In this document: piece by piece, positions 11,806 through 24,159 of the stretch
Numbering within the stretch: the first letter of the stretch is position 1
Layout: every line of letters begins with the position of its first letter
Assembly: GCA_013400155.1 (NCBI GenBank)
Contig: VXBM01000057.1
Span: forward strand, 254,995-318,994
Reading direction: 5' to 3'
DNA from: Helopsaltes ochotensis
Lineage: Eukaryota; Chordata; Aves; Passeriformes; Locustellidae
Length of the DNA: 64,000 bases
Made by a program: the position numbers and the translations under genes
Notes under the pieces: model-generated
The model's database searches: none
Told to the model about the DNA's origin: nothing
Seen by the model: the letters and a program-made list of their open reading frames with translations, nothing else

Positions 11806-14800
11806 AGCAAAGGAGGCCTGGGAACAGCGGATCAGGAACATGAGATCGGCTGCATGTCAGGCTGATTCTGGTGCTTTGAAGACGTGACTATAAAACCCTC
11901 TCTGGAGAACTCTGGGTATAGTAACCCTGTTGCTTTCGCATTTGTTTGCACTGCCTGCACTGGAAGATGCAGAGGATGAGAACATCCCCTTAAATTAAAA
12001 GATTCATTCCCTGAATCCTTAGGATATATTAATGGACAACTGGCTTGCCTGAATGTCAATTCTTTGAAGCAGTATATGTTAGTCTAACAGCAGTGGCATT
12101 CCAGCAGCCAGACCGGTACAAGTTGGAGGCTGTCAGTGGTTACACTCTGTGCGTTTGTGTGTGTCTTCCTTCTTGTAATCTAAGCACCACTACAGTTTGA
12201 AGCACTATAGGACTTCTATCATGATTAACAACCTTTCTTATGGTGAGGTTTTTGAAAGATTACTGAAAGTATCTGGGGACCCTCATTCTACCTGCCTTGG
12301 CTATCTGAAGGGTTTTTTTGTTCTGACCCTGAATTTTTAAAATTTGACTGAAAGGGTCTGTTTGAAATCTCCTGAGCCATTGTGCCTTGCCTGTCTCACA
12401 GGCCCTCTGCAGAGATGGAAATTTTTTATTCCTAGGTACTGCCTTGCTTTCTGGTCACCTTTAATTGTTTATACAACTCATCTAGCAGGTCTATTTTCAG
12501 GGCCAGACTGTTCCAGCTCAGCTCTTTGTAACTTCTTCTAGTTCTGTCTGAAGGTGCCAAGGAAATTACAGTAGAAATGGCAGGTGGTTTATTTTCAGCC
12601 CCATATACTGTGGAGACCAGCATGGGGATGTAGTAGAGACTGTAATGATAGCTTGGAAACCTTACAGACAGCTGTCATTCAGCTTTTGTTCCCAGCTATT
12701 TCAGTGCCAGTGCCTGTGCTTTTAGGGGAGGGCTTCATCTCAATGCATGTGGCATCTGCAAAACTGGCTGCTGGTGCCAAAGTATCTGCTCAGTGTTCCC
12801 ATATTGAACAAATTCCTTCTCTAGACTTCTGAACATCGAATTACAAGGAAATGTGAGGCCAGGCAAAAATTCTTTGTGAAGTGTTAAGAGCAATTGGATG
12901 TTGAATCCACCCCTTCCAAGAAAGTGGAATTTAGTTTATCAGGTGCCTTCATCCTGTGTTAGGTCCATTTTTGTCTATGTTTCTTTTATTCCATTTCCTA
13001 CTCTTTATCCAGTGTCGATTTCTTGTCACAGTTCAAGTTGCTACCTGGTAGCATCCAACGTGAATGACAGATCACAGCTATATGTGTTCCTATCTCAAGA
13101 AGTAATATTTGAAAAACTCTTTTGTGTATGTTTCAATGAACTCATGCCTTTCATTTCAGGGTTCTTGCTTTGCTTCACAGCCTTGCATCAAAATTACAGG
13201 TAGAGGGAGAGTAGCTGGTGGGCATGTCTGCCTTTAGACATGGACTGTGCATTTATTTCTCCTAACAAATGTTGAATTCCAATACATTTTCTACCACACA
13301 GAAGGGCTGCATTAGCATAGTTGTTCTGTGTGGGGGGACTAGACTCCAGTCAGACTTGCTTTGGTTCCTCTTTAATAGAGATCCATAGCACTGTTCAGTA
13401 AGGCAGCTGCTTGCTTTATAAGGCTCTGGCTTGGTATGTCACAGCTCTCCAGAAACTGGCTCCTATAGATACTAGCTCAGATGGGATGGACCTGTGCTTT
13501 TGATTCTAAAGGTTTTGAGTTGATCACCTGCTGCTTATACATGGTGGGAAGTCATTGCAATAACTGGCTGCTGGGTTTGATGATTCTTTTCCACTTGTTA
13601 TTGCAGGAAGTGGTCCTACCTGCATGAGCCAGGGGTTCATAGAGGTGATATATGGGCAAGAAGGATGTGGGGGAAGGCCACAAACTTCTTCAGAACCTGC
13701 CAGATCTGACAGCAGCAGCAAATTGTTAACTGTTGGCAATGTGGAAGGCAGACAGTGCAGTGCTGCCTTGTAACAATGTGATCCAGCATCTTCTACTCTT
13801 GGTGAGATTGACTTAATACATTGCTATTCTCAATATGAGCTTTCCCTAAGGTAGTCCCATTGTCATGGGGAGGATTTCCCAGAAGAGCTGGCAAAAGTCA
13901 TGTTTTAAAGTGCAGTTTTTTCTAGGACATACAATTATACACTTCCCCTTAGCATTAACAACAAAGAAATGTAAGAAATGTGTGAGTGTTTTGGAATTAC
14001 TGTTTCTAACACCCTTTATTCATCATATTAACCATTGTGAATGCAAAAATTGAGTCAGTAACCTTGGTTTCTTCAGCTATTATGAAGGGGTGGGTTTTGT
14101 AGGAGTTACCTGAGGAAGATGAACCAGTCTGTTCCTTGGCTAGGATCCCTCCATCCTTTATTACTAATAATCTTTTGTATGAGAATTGGCAGCTGAGTGC
14201 TGAAGTTGCAAATTCAATGCTTCCATGCCACCTTCCTATGTACAAGTCCAGCTTCTGTTTCAACACATACAAAAGGTTTATTTTTCTTTAGGACTGTCAC
14301 TTCAGAAATTCTCTTGAGAGCATTTGATTGACATTGAGACTATTTCCTAGGTCTTGTGTGCTGGTAAGGGGGTGGAGGTATACAGTGAAAAAAGAATCTA
14401 ACAATTCCACAAGAGGGAGCAGCTTCCAGCAGAATTTTTATTTTTGATCTGGAGTGACAAGGATTGAAAGGTCTATGTTGAAGACTAGAAAGCAGACATT
14501 TCCTCTGCACTCTGGATTTCAGGGGTTGGGTTTTTAAGTAAGTGTACATTGATGCAACTCTGTCTTCTTTTAGGAGAAAAATACTGAAAAATTATTCCAG
14601 TTAGAATTTGACCTTCACTATTTGCTTCTTAAAACAAAACCTGTCAGGCCATTGCTGAAACATAATAGTAACTGATATTTTGTAAGATCAATAAAATACA
14701 ATAATTTGGATTCCCTTCCTGACTCTATCTTGAAATACCTGAGTGGTACAGACGTTAGGCAATGGGTGCAAGGCACTCCTTGCTTTTGGGATGGAATTTG

Positions 14801-16690
14801 GGCTGCTTTGGTTCAGTTTTTCCAGTTGTGCTTGTGGAATGAGTTCAGGTTCGTTTTGAGAACTGCTCATTAGTCGTCTTCTCCAGTCATGTGGAAAATA
14901 GCTAATGGTGCTTTCTGAGGCCAGAAGGTGCTGTTCTCTGAGCAGCTGCTCTCTTTGAACCTTGCTTGACAGGGCTCCTTTTATCACTGACAAAGTATTT
15001 CATCAAACTGTATCCATGGATTCAAATCACAAAAAGCTGCAGGCTGCCACGTTCCCTGCTTCAAATTCTTTTTTGTGTGTAAACTCTATTTTCAACTCTT
15101 CAGTCTCTGAAGGATAGATAGAGGGCCTTCAGGCTCATCTAGCTTTATCCTAGGCAATCCATCCATCTTAAAAGGTTTCTGCTAACAGACGCTTCAGGAC
15201 ATCGATACGCACACATCTATTCCAGGAGCAGGGACTGGCCTATTTCCAGGAACTGGACCACTCATGCTATGAGACACAGATGTGGCTGTGAGGAGGATTT
15301 GAATGGAGATTTCTGTGCCAAGGTTGCCCTTAGTCCAGGTGGAGGACTTTGTGTCATCACTGTTTGCCACCATGTTTGCAGCCCTGAGAGCTACCACTGC
15401 TTTTCAGTCTGTACAGGGTTTTCTTTTTGCATCTTGATTGGAAAGGCTGATTGATGCACAAAGGACATTGAAAGAATATACTTTTTTATATATTCCTCCT
15501 TCCTTCTGGTTCTTGAAGAATGCCGAAATTACAGGACATGTCTTTGCTTCCCCTAATTTTTGGGCTGTGCATCTGTTTCATACAGGTGCCTGAACAAGGG
15601 GTAAGGTAGGACATCTTGTACTAGCCTGAGTGAATGAATACCTGTCACATGGTCTGAGAGCAAAACCAGAACCTTGTTATGGAAAGGTAAACAAATGTGT
15701 TACTTGATAGTTCCCTCCTGTCCCTCCTGAATTCCTCAGAGAATTGTTTGTAAGGGACTTGAGAGCAAACCAACTGTTAATGTGGAACCACAAGGCATTT
15801 ACCTGAAATTCTCCATTACCTCACTTAGCAGCTTCCCTTCCATGCTGTGACTGAGTAACCCTCTTGGTTAGCACTCTGTGCACAAGCACTGTTTCCTCCT
15901 CTCAGGATCCTGCTGGCAATGTGAAAAGCTCCTTAGCAGTGCCCTGTGTCTCTGCCAGCTGGGGAATGTAGGTAAGATTTTTTTTTTCTCCCCCCTTTAC
16001 AGCAAGTGACCCCATGGCCCCACACGTGGGCAAATGTGTCATGAAAGCAAAAATGTGTGGACTGTTAGAACAACATAAGGCTCTTCCCTGCTGGAAAAGG
16101 AGGGCTGAGGATAAGAACACCACCTCCGTAGCATACTTTCTTCGGGGCGGGGCTGTTGGCTGAAAGCAATTAGGACTGAAAATTCTCTGTCGTCTTTGAA
16201 GTACTAAGACCTTGGTTGTGTGGTTGGTTGCGAGTTGCTTCACTTTGTAAACTTTTTTATGCTCTTTACTTGAATGTCAAGGGCTATAGTTATCACAAAT
16301 AATATCTGAGGCAATCACATGTTAGCATAGATACCACTCCTGCTGAATTTGTAATTGATTCTAAAACTTTGCCAAGTGAGCTTACTGTGTTTTACAAGAG
16401 ACGTGGTTTAGAGCCATCCTTGAAGAGCTTGCCTCTGGCTAAGCAAGAGTTTGGAGCAACAGTGAGAGGGGTTCTTTGGTAATTCTGAACCTTTCTTACT
16501 AATGCCGGGGGGTGTGTGCGTGCATCTGTCTGTGAACTGAATTCTTTTAACTACAGTGCAATTACTGTACCATATGGTGTGGATGGGAGAACGTTCCCTT
16601 GAGCTATAAATGTGTTTTGTACAGGTGATAATGGAAAATGGGGTTGAATTTGGAATTTAATTTTGTAATAAATATCTCTTCTTTGAAGCA
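11806..16690 (+). other. POMT2: POMT2 3' UTR and downstream DNA, end uncertain
   Basis: No recognisable coding sequence follows the stop. Candidate poly(A) signals on the plus strand are ATTAAA at 11994-11999, AATAAA at 14690-14695 and AATAAA at 16667-16672. The 16667 site has the best context, with a GT-rich stretch just downstream. A 3' UTR of roughly 2.9 kb (14690) or 4.9 kb (16667) is possible. Only 3' RNA ends would settle it. Confidence 0.45.
16667..16672 (+). terminator. Candidate poly(A) signal AATAAA, possibly POMT2
   Basis: AATAAA preceded by TTTTGT and followed within 50 bases by TCTCTTTGTGTC and a TGGGGTGGG-T run, a typical downstream element. Assignment to POMT2 is inference from position and strand; AATAAA also occurs at 16933 and 17226. 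Confidence 0.4.
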
Positions 16691-18769
16691 GTCTCTTTGT
16701 GTCTAGATTTTGGGGTGGGTTTTTTCCCCCTTTCATTTCTTCCTCACATACATGCTTGAAGTAACAACATGAACTTTAAATGGACCCGTTGGAGAATTTA
16801 ATCTAGGATAGTACTTCAGCTTTTAGCACATAAGTATTGCTGGACTGCAATTCTAGGAGATCAGATTTTACTGCAATCCAAGCAATATATTGGTAAGCTC
16901 AACAGGAAGTAAAACTGGTACATTTGGACAAGAATAAAGTACTGTCTGTTGAAGCAGGTTTATTTCTCCCTATTAAAGGTTTGGTAAACTGTCAATATGT
17001 ATAATATGTCAGGTTTAATGGGTATTTTCATCAAGCTTCTGATAGGTTACCTGTGAGCACTTCATTTGACAGATCAAGCACTTTGTTCAGAATACAGCAT
17101 TTACAGCATTATACATACAGCATTTTTCTCTAAGTCACGTTTAGTCTGTAGTGTCCATAACACCAGACTGGTGCACGGTTTTGTACAAATGAGGCCCTTA
17201 CTGTGAAGTAAATGTGAGCATCTGGAATAAAAGTGGAACACTGAAAATCAGAATCTGGCTTTATATGAGGCTGTAGTGAGGGGCTGGCATATCCTTTTGA
17301 GTACAGTGTAAAAGGGGGTTGCTTGGGATGAAACTAGACGGGAAAAACCAGCGTAAAGCCACCTTACCTGGGACTACACATTGATGCCCAGATGAGTGCT
17401 GGAGGAGAGTCAAGCAGTCTGTTTGGACATGTTCCAAGGGCTGCTGAAGCACAGCCAGGACAGCTAGAAACTGCACTGTGGCCTGTGGTACAGGGTGGTA
17501 CAATAGGCCAATAAATGGTTACTGAAAAGCCTATTGACTTCTTGTATTGCATCACACAGTACAAGTTGGTCTTTGGTTATTGTCTGATCCAGGCTATTGT
17601 TCTGGAAGGGAGGATTGCTGATGCAGAAACTTTGCTAGAATGTAGGGAGATGACCAAAAATGAAGGAAGTGTTGTTTGTAAAATGCTGATAATACCAGAT
17701 GTAAAACTTCTCACTGCCCTCTAAAGGAAGAATGGCTTCTTTCTGCAGGTAAGTGATCTCACATGGGTGAATAGTGGTGACTGATTCCAGTTTGCATTTG
17801 ATTTGAACCTGCCAGATTTGCAGGTTTCTAGATTCCAGCCGTCACCTTGTTACCTGTTCCTCAACACGAATGAGGCTTTTCTACAACCTGATGTTTTAAT
17901 ATAGATTAATACTGGAAGCTCTGTCTTCAAGATGCTTCTTAATATTCTGTTTTCTAACCAAATAGAAACTTCCAATGCAAGTTGCTTCCTTTGGCCCTCA
18001 ATTTCCCATGACCTCCTTTTAATTTTCTTTGGTTTACCCATAAAATTTCCCAGTCTGTACCATATCTTCCAACATCAGTCTCCCAAGGTCCATATGCTGA
18101 AATCAGACGGATTTCATCTTTACTACACCAACACTGCTGCTGGTTCACATCCAAGGATTGTGGTTGTACACTTTGGAGTTTTTTTCTAATACACCACCAC
18201 TAAGTGTAACTCTGGCCCATGTAATGCATGCTCTAGAAGTAGAAAGTTTGTGCTTTATAGAATGGGTGTAAGTCTGACAAGCATTATAATTGTTGTAAAT
18301 TGCTTTTCCATTTTTATCCTTCTTGCAGTCATAGTTTTATCTCTGTATTGGATCCAAAGCCTGTCATCTTGTTGTCATGCAGCTGACAAAAGGTAGTCTT
18401 AAAGGCTTCATTCACCTGACCTATTTTTTTTCACCATGTATTTTAGGATGAGGTGGTTCTGAAGTACTTGGGTTTCTCCATTGATCAGAATGGGAGTTTA
18501 GATTATGTGTCCTTATGAAAGCATCTGTGTTGGATCAGCTGTCACACCCTGGCAGTGTGCTGGTGCCTTGCAGCGCTTTAGGGACAATAACACTTCAGTT
18601 ACAAGGTGGAGAATGAAAGCAGCTGAGAAGTGGGGAGAATCAGTTAAGATGAGAATGTGAACATGCATTAAGATGCTACATTCTTGACGTGCATCAGAAA
18701 CTGTGGCCAAGTGGGACCAAGGCAAGGATCGCCCCCTTCTCAGCACTCACGCCTCAAATCCTGTGTTTA

Positions 18770-19192
18770 TTTTTGGGATCCCTCCCATCAGGAAAGATGT
18801 TGAGGTACTGGGGTGTGTCCAGAGAAGGGTAACAGAGCTGGTAAAGGATCTGGAGCGCAGCTCTGATAAAAAGCACCTGATGGAGCTGGGGATGTTTAAC
18901 CTGGACAAGAAGAAGCTCAGGGGGGACCTTATCTCTCTCTATAGCTACTTGGAAGGAGGCTGTAGCAAGGTGGGCGTCAGTCTCTTCTCTCAAGTAACAA
19001 GTGACAAGGTGAGAGGAAATGGCCTCAAGTTGTACTAGGTCAGGTTTAGATTGAGTATGAGGAAAAATTTCTCCATTCAGAGGGTGGCCAGGTGTTGGAA
19101 CAGCCTGCCCAGGGAAGTGGTGGAACAACGAAAACCGCATGGATATGACACTTGGGGACATGGTTTAGTGGTGAACCTAGCAGTGCAGTTTG
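18770..19192 (+). mobile_element. CR1 LINE fragment, end of ORF2 without its 3' tail
   Basis: The plus strand reads as the C-terminal end of the CR1 reverse-transcriptase ORF: VEVLGCVQRR, LRGDLISLYSYLEGGC, VTSDKVRGNGLKL, then a shifted RKNFSIQRV and WNSLPREVVE. It continues into the CR1 GGGACATGGTTTAGTGGTGAA motif and stops before the family's repeat tail. It is frameshifted and truncated at both ends, so it is an old immobile copy. Confidence 0.9.
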
Positions 19193-22100
19193 CAGGTGAA
19201 AAATTCCTCACTGAACAGGAGAATTATTTTTGACAAAGCCCCAAAGCTGTAATGGCTTAGGTGAGGAGGAGAAGGTCTCAAGCCAGAAATCTCCCACACA
19301 TAGAAGGAGAAATACATGGTATTTGCTCTGAGACCAGATGGCTGAGTGCAAAGCTGAAATGTGGGAATGCTGGCACAGCCCTGACATGAGGGAATGGGTG
19401 CAGTAAAATACAAAATCTTTGTTTTAATAGATCATATCAAAAATGCTATTCCTGGAGACAACTGCTGTAGGTCAAACATTTGTAAGAGATGGCCTAATCA
19501 ATAGTGTCAATTTAAATTGCAATGAGGGAGAGAACAAAGAGAGTTGAGATCAGAGAGAAGATGATCAATGACCACTTGAGAAAACAGCAGTGCTTCTAAA
19601 GCAAGAAATCCAGGGGGGAAACTACAGAGGAGGCTCCACAATGAATAAAACATTATTTTACAAGCTTTTGCCATGATGCTTCAGCAGCTGAGAGATAAGC
19701 CAGTCCAGAAGCACAAGGACAATTGGAGGAAGATCCAAGACCATGTGCATCATCCCTAGATAGGACAGAAGCCAAGTATCTATGCTAACACAATGCTTAC
19801 CAAGTTGCCAGGCATATTATCTAGAGCACCATGTTGAGCTAATGAGGCTGGAGAGCTTTTTGCTTGCGTTCCACCGGCTTGGGGTGCATGCACCTCCATA
19901 GCTGTGTCTTATTACCAAATTCAGCTTGTGTGTCAAGGCTGACAGTCTTGAACTCTTTGAACTCAGTTTAGTAGAGTGACTTAGAAAAGGCAGAAGTTGT
20001 TTCTTCGAAATCAGCCTGCTGGTGTTGGGTTATGATCGTGCTAGGGAGCCCAAGGTGAATAACATCTGGGGTGAGGTCTGAGCATCTGCAAGTGCCTGAC
20101 CTGGTCCATCAGCTCGGTGTGATCCCCTTCGCCTTTTCTCACCACTTCATGTCTGGTCATCCTAGGACTATTTTCACCTGCCTGTACAAATATTCCCTAG
20201 CTGGCCACAGGATATTTAAGATAAACCTGGGGATGTCTAGTAAATTGAATTCAAAATAAGTTTTCATTTTATTCTACTGTTGAATCCTCCCTCTGCCTAT
20301 CCCTCTTCCTTTTGCCCAGATCCCCACCACTGAGGGTGGTAGTGCTGCCCTGCTCTCTCCACAGCCATGGTGACAGCAAGCAAGCTCTGCAGCTCATCTT
20401 AATCATTTTATGAACAAGATTAGTAACTTCTGCATCAGTTCTGGTTCTTGTTATGCAACCATCTTTCGTGACTTGTTTTGCTACTGAGCTGTGCCGTACC
20501 ATGGCCTGAGGGGGTAGCTTGAGAAGAAATTTGGGAACATTGCATGATTTCTGCACGCACCTGAGGATGGGATGGGAGAGGATGGGAGTCTGGGAAAAAG
20601 AGAACCTGTCATAATCTGTGGTATTGAGACTGGGGACAAGGGGAAACAGGGGATTAGCGAAGCCCAGGAGTCTGTATCGTAAGTGAGCAGGGAGCCTGAG
20701 GCAGATAGATCAGAGTGTCTTTATTTATGAAGACTCACAGATGTAAAATTGGAAATGAGCAGGAGTTCAAAGGGAGGTATGGGTTTGTTAGTGCAGCAGC
20801 TGGGATGAAAACTGACAGTGCCACAGCAGCACGGGTAAAGCAGTTATCCCTGGGGCAGGCAGATAGGGCCTCCCTGGGCAGGGAGAGTTGTTCTCCAGGT
20901 GCTGTGAACCCTGAGTGCTGGGCTGGGGACTGGCATTTGTGAGCTTACTCCTAGTTCTGTCACACTGTTTTATGAGATTGGGAAACTTCCTTTCCATGTG
21001 GGTAAACTGAGGCACTGAACAAGTAAAGCTGACAATTGGCAAGGGAAGTTAAGAGTGTTGGTACTGTAACTTGAAGTAGATGTAGATTACAATAATGAAA
21101 CCCACTGCAAACTGAAAACATTATAAATCTCCCAAAGCACAAAAGAGCTTTATCATCCGCTTTGCATTCCAGTGAATTTCTCTAAAAACCTCCCTCCCCT
21201 TTCTTCAAGTGGTCTACAGATGATTGTGGAGCAGTCTGTGCTGCTGACCTGGTTGTTCTTCACTCATGAGGGCTCCAGGGACAGTCTTGCAGAAATCCTA
21301 AAGCAGCTCAGAAAAGAGCTGAACTGCCAGGTTAGGTACATGGAGCCAAGGCAGCTAGGAACCATCACAGGAAACCCTCAGACTATGGAAACATTTGCAG
21401 TGCTCAACTTCTTGCTGAGATTCTCATGCTTGAAGGCTTACAAAACATTTGGAACAAGAAGAGAGGTTTTCTTGTTTGCTTCCTTGTACTTTAAATCCTC
21501 TCTGGACTCAACTTGTGCCCTCAGTGCTGTGCCAGCAGAAGGAACTATGACAGCCACATAACTGCAAGGGAGAAGATGCTTTGCACACAGGCAAGAGCAC
21601 AGTCTCTCTCAAGCCCTTCGTCTTTTACATCTTCTTGAATGGTGGTTTGAACGTTTCTTATCCCTGAGCTCTCCCTGGCTCCCATCTCAAGTCCCTCCTT
21701 GCAGCTCCTTCTTCCTGTACTGGAAAGACCTATGCTGTCACAGGGGAAAAAATGCAGGGTTTGTTAAGAGAGTGGAGATGTAGCAGTGGCAGAAGGCAGG
21801 CCCTTATATCTGGTCTGTTCTGACACTTGCGCCTTGTCTGTGAGCATTCAGCTGCCACCTGCAGCACAGTGGGAAGGTGCAGGGGGAACCTTTTGGACAA
21901 GAGCCACCATTTTCTTTTGCCATCACTGCTGTTGTCTAAGACACCCTTTCTATCAGGAACAATGGCTGAACCTGCACTTTGTTGTTGCCCTGGGATAGGG
22001 TAGCTGATATGGTGCCCTGTGTGGATGGGAAAAAAGGTGTCTCACATCCCAACAAATCTTAAGGAACGGATCACTCGTAACTACAACTTTTGTGGAGTTT

Positions 22101-22649
22101 CTCTTCCTTACTGCCAGCCTATATACTATTAGCCAGCTCTGAATGTACTCTAAATGTTGTTAGGCAAATAATCAGCCTTGGTGGCTGCTCTGACTGCACA
22201 TATGTGCTTCAACTCTGCTCCTCAGTATCCTGTGGCCTGGGATGACTCTCCATGCTCCTTTCCAGTACCCTGGCAGCACACCACTGCCAGTCTGTTCTAC
22301 CCTTTATTGTTAGCAGGGCCAGGCTGGGCTGTCCAGCCAGGCTCTGGTGAAGCTCCATGTCTGCGTGGTTATAACAGGCTGAAATGTCAGAGTACCTTGC
22401 ACAGATGACAAAAAATGACACTTCATGCTCATTGCTGGTCCACTCGATCAGCTGCAAGATAGCTAAAGGTTATTGTTTGCGTTGGTGCTGCTCGGATTAA
22501 CCCTGTATTTCCTGCTGCTGTCCCAGCTGCCCTTTCAGGTTCCTTGTTGCTTCAGCCATTATCATGGCAGGGACTTATCATCAACCCATGTGAATAAGCC
22601 CTTTGAAACCACACAGTTAAGATGCTGTTTCATCTGACTCCCATCTGAC

Positions 22650-22692
22650 AGGGGGTTTTTTTGTTTTGTTTTGTTTGTTTGTTTTTAATTTG
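22650..22692 (+). repeat. T-rich simple repeat (TTTTG)n/(TTTG)n
   Basis: Runs of TTTTG and TTTG units between GGGGG and TTTTTAATTTG. A short microsatellite in intergenic DNA. Confidence 0.75.
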
Positions 22693-23838
22693 TTGGACTC
22701 TTCCTTCAAGTGCTCAACTTTAGGACAGGGTTCTTCAGCTTCCTTTAATGCATGTGGAGCTTTTCCTATGCAGCACCTGGTCTGGGCTGGGCTGAGAACG
22801 TGAGGTCTCAAATCCTGAGAAAATAGGTAATTTATTCTGGCACTTACAGAGCCATCTCGGGTGGCTTCCTGCTGTCACTGCAGTCAGTGCTGTCACTACA
22901 GCTCTACAGGAGAAAGGCCCCTGGGAGACAAGCTGGGGCTGAGAACATAACACTGAGCCTTTGAACTTGTCTCCTCCCAGGGAATGTTTTCAATTCTCCC
23001 ACAAGAAGTGTCTCCTTTCTGCCTACACGGAGTCAACGTGCCCTGGGACGGGTCAGAGACTTCTGTCTTTTCTCCTGATTACCAAAAATTAATCTGATGT
23101 ACAGAAGCAGAACTTGTAATAAGATCAACACAATTGATACTTTGGTAGAGACTGTGATGGTTTCAGTATTAGTTGCACTTTTGTATTGCTCTCGTCCTTC
23201 TGAAAACCTTTCCTGACTTCCCTTGTGTTGCTTGAGACCTCATTTGCCTTTTCTTGCTTTGTTTCCTCTGTGCTGCATTAATCCTGGGGCCAAATTCAGC
23301 GGTGTCTGAACAGCAAAGAGAATCTGTGCATCCTGAACACATCTGACAAAGATGTCATGTCTTCTCATCTGTTATTAACAACCTTGCCTGCTTCAGCTGG
23401 CATAATTAGCCTTAAATTAGACACGTACCTTGCAGTGTCTAGACTTCATCTGCCTGTGGAGATAGCAGGTGGCTGCGTGACATCCAGAGTCTCAGGGGAA
23501 GTGGCCAAGAGCAAAGAGGATGCTGGGGAACACCGCTGAGGCCCTCCCAAGCAAGGTTACACTCAGACGGAGCTGTGCTGATGGTGAGCGAAGGTGGCCA
23601 GGTGCCGGTGGTCTCCTCGCTGGCACGGCTCTGCCATGCTGTAAAATCAGGACGACGGGAAATGTCAACCGTGAACCAGCTGAACTTTCTGCTCTGCCCC
23701 GCGGGCCCGGGACAGGGAAGTTTGGGCATTTCGAATTTCTTTTAGCTTCCTTCCTTCCATCCCTCCTTGCTTCCTTCATTCTCCCGAGCGGGAAATACTC
23801 GGTGAGATCCTCTTCCCCGGCGGGGCAGCCGCGGGCGG

Positions 23839-24028
23839 NNNNNNNNNNNNNNNNNNNNNNNNNNNNNNNNNNNNNNNNNNNNNNNNNNNNNNNNNNNNNN
23901 NNNNNNNNNNNNNNNNNNNNNNNNNNNNNNNNNNNNNNNNNNNNNNNNNNNNNNNNNNNNNNNNNNNNNNNNNNNNNNNNNNNNNNNNNNNNNNNNNNNN
24001 NNNNNNNNNNNNNNNNNNNNNNNNNNNN
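23839..24028. other. Assembly gap (190 N)
   Basis: A run of N flanked by GC-rich sequence (GCAGCCGCGGGCGG on the left, GGGGCAGGGCCCCCGCC on the right). It ends only 24 bases before the NGB ATG, so most of the 5' UTR and core promoter is unsequenced. The true gap length may differ from 190. Confidence 0.98.
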
Positions 24029-24052
24029 AGGGGCAGGGCCCCCGCCCCCGCC

Positions 24053-24159
24053 ATGGAGAGCGGGATGCCGCTGTCGGGCGGGCAGCGAGCGCTGATCCGG
24101 GAGAGCTGGCGGCGGGTGAGCGGCAGCCCCGTGCAGCACGGCCTCGTCCTCTTCACCAG
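24053..24159 (+). CDS. NGB: NGB exon 1 coding part (residues 1-35, start of 36)
   Basis: Encodes MESGMPLSGGQRALIRESWR, then the B helix with HGLVLF. The Arg-36 codon is split AG|G at the donor GTGAGC. The conserved globin start is RALIRESW; the first ten residues are longer and more Gly-rich than in human. Confidence 0.95.

Larger units (their letters stand above)
16691..23780. other. Intergenic region POMT2 - NGB
   Basis: Apart from the CR1 fragment at 18.77-19.19 kb and a (TTTTG/TTTG)n tract near 22.65 kb, I recognise nothing. The longest open frame (21172-21561, 129 codons) resembles no family I know and lacks supporting context. Confidence 0.6.

Noticed and set aside
18703..19038. 111-codon plus-strand frame as a host gene
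   Set aside because: It is the decayed end of a CR1 reverse-transcriptase ORF, not a host protein.
21172..21561. 129-codon plus-strand frame between POMT2 and NGB
   Set aside because: Nothing recognisable, and no promoter or splice context; kept only as intergenic DNA.
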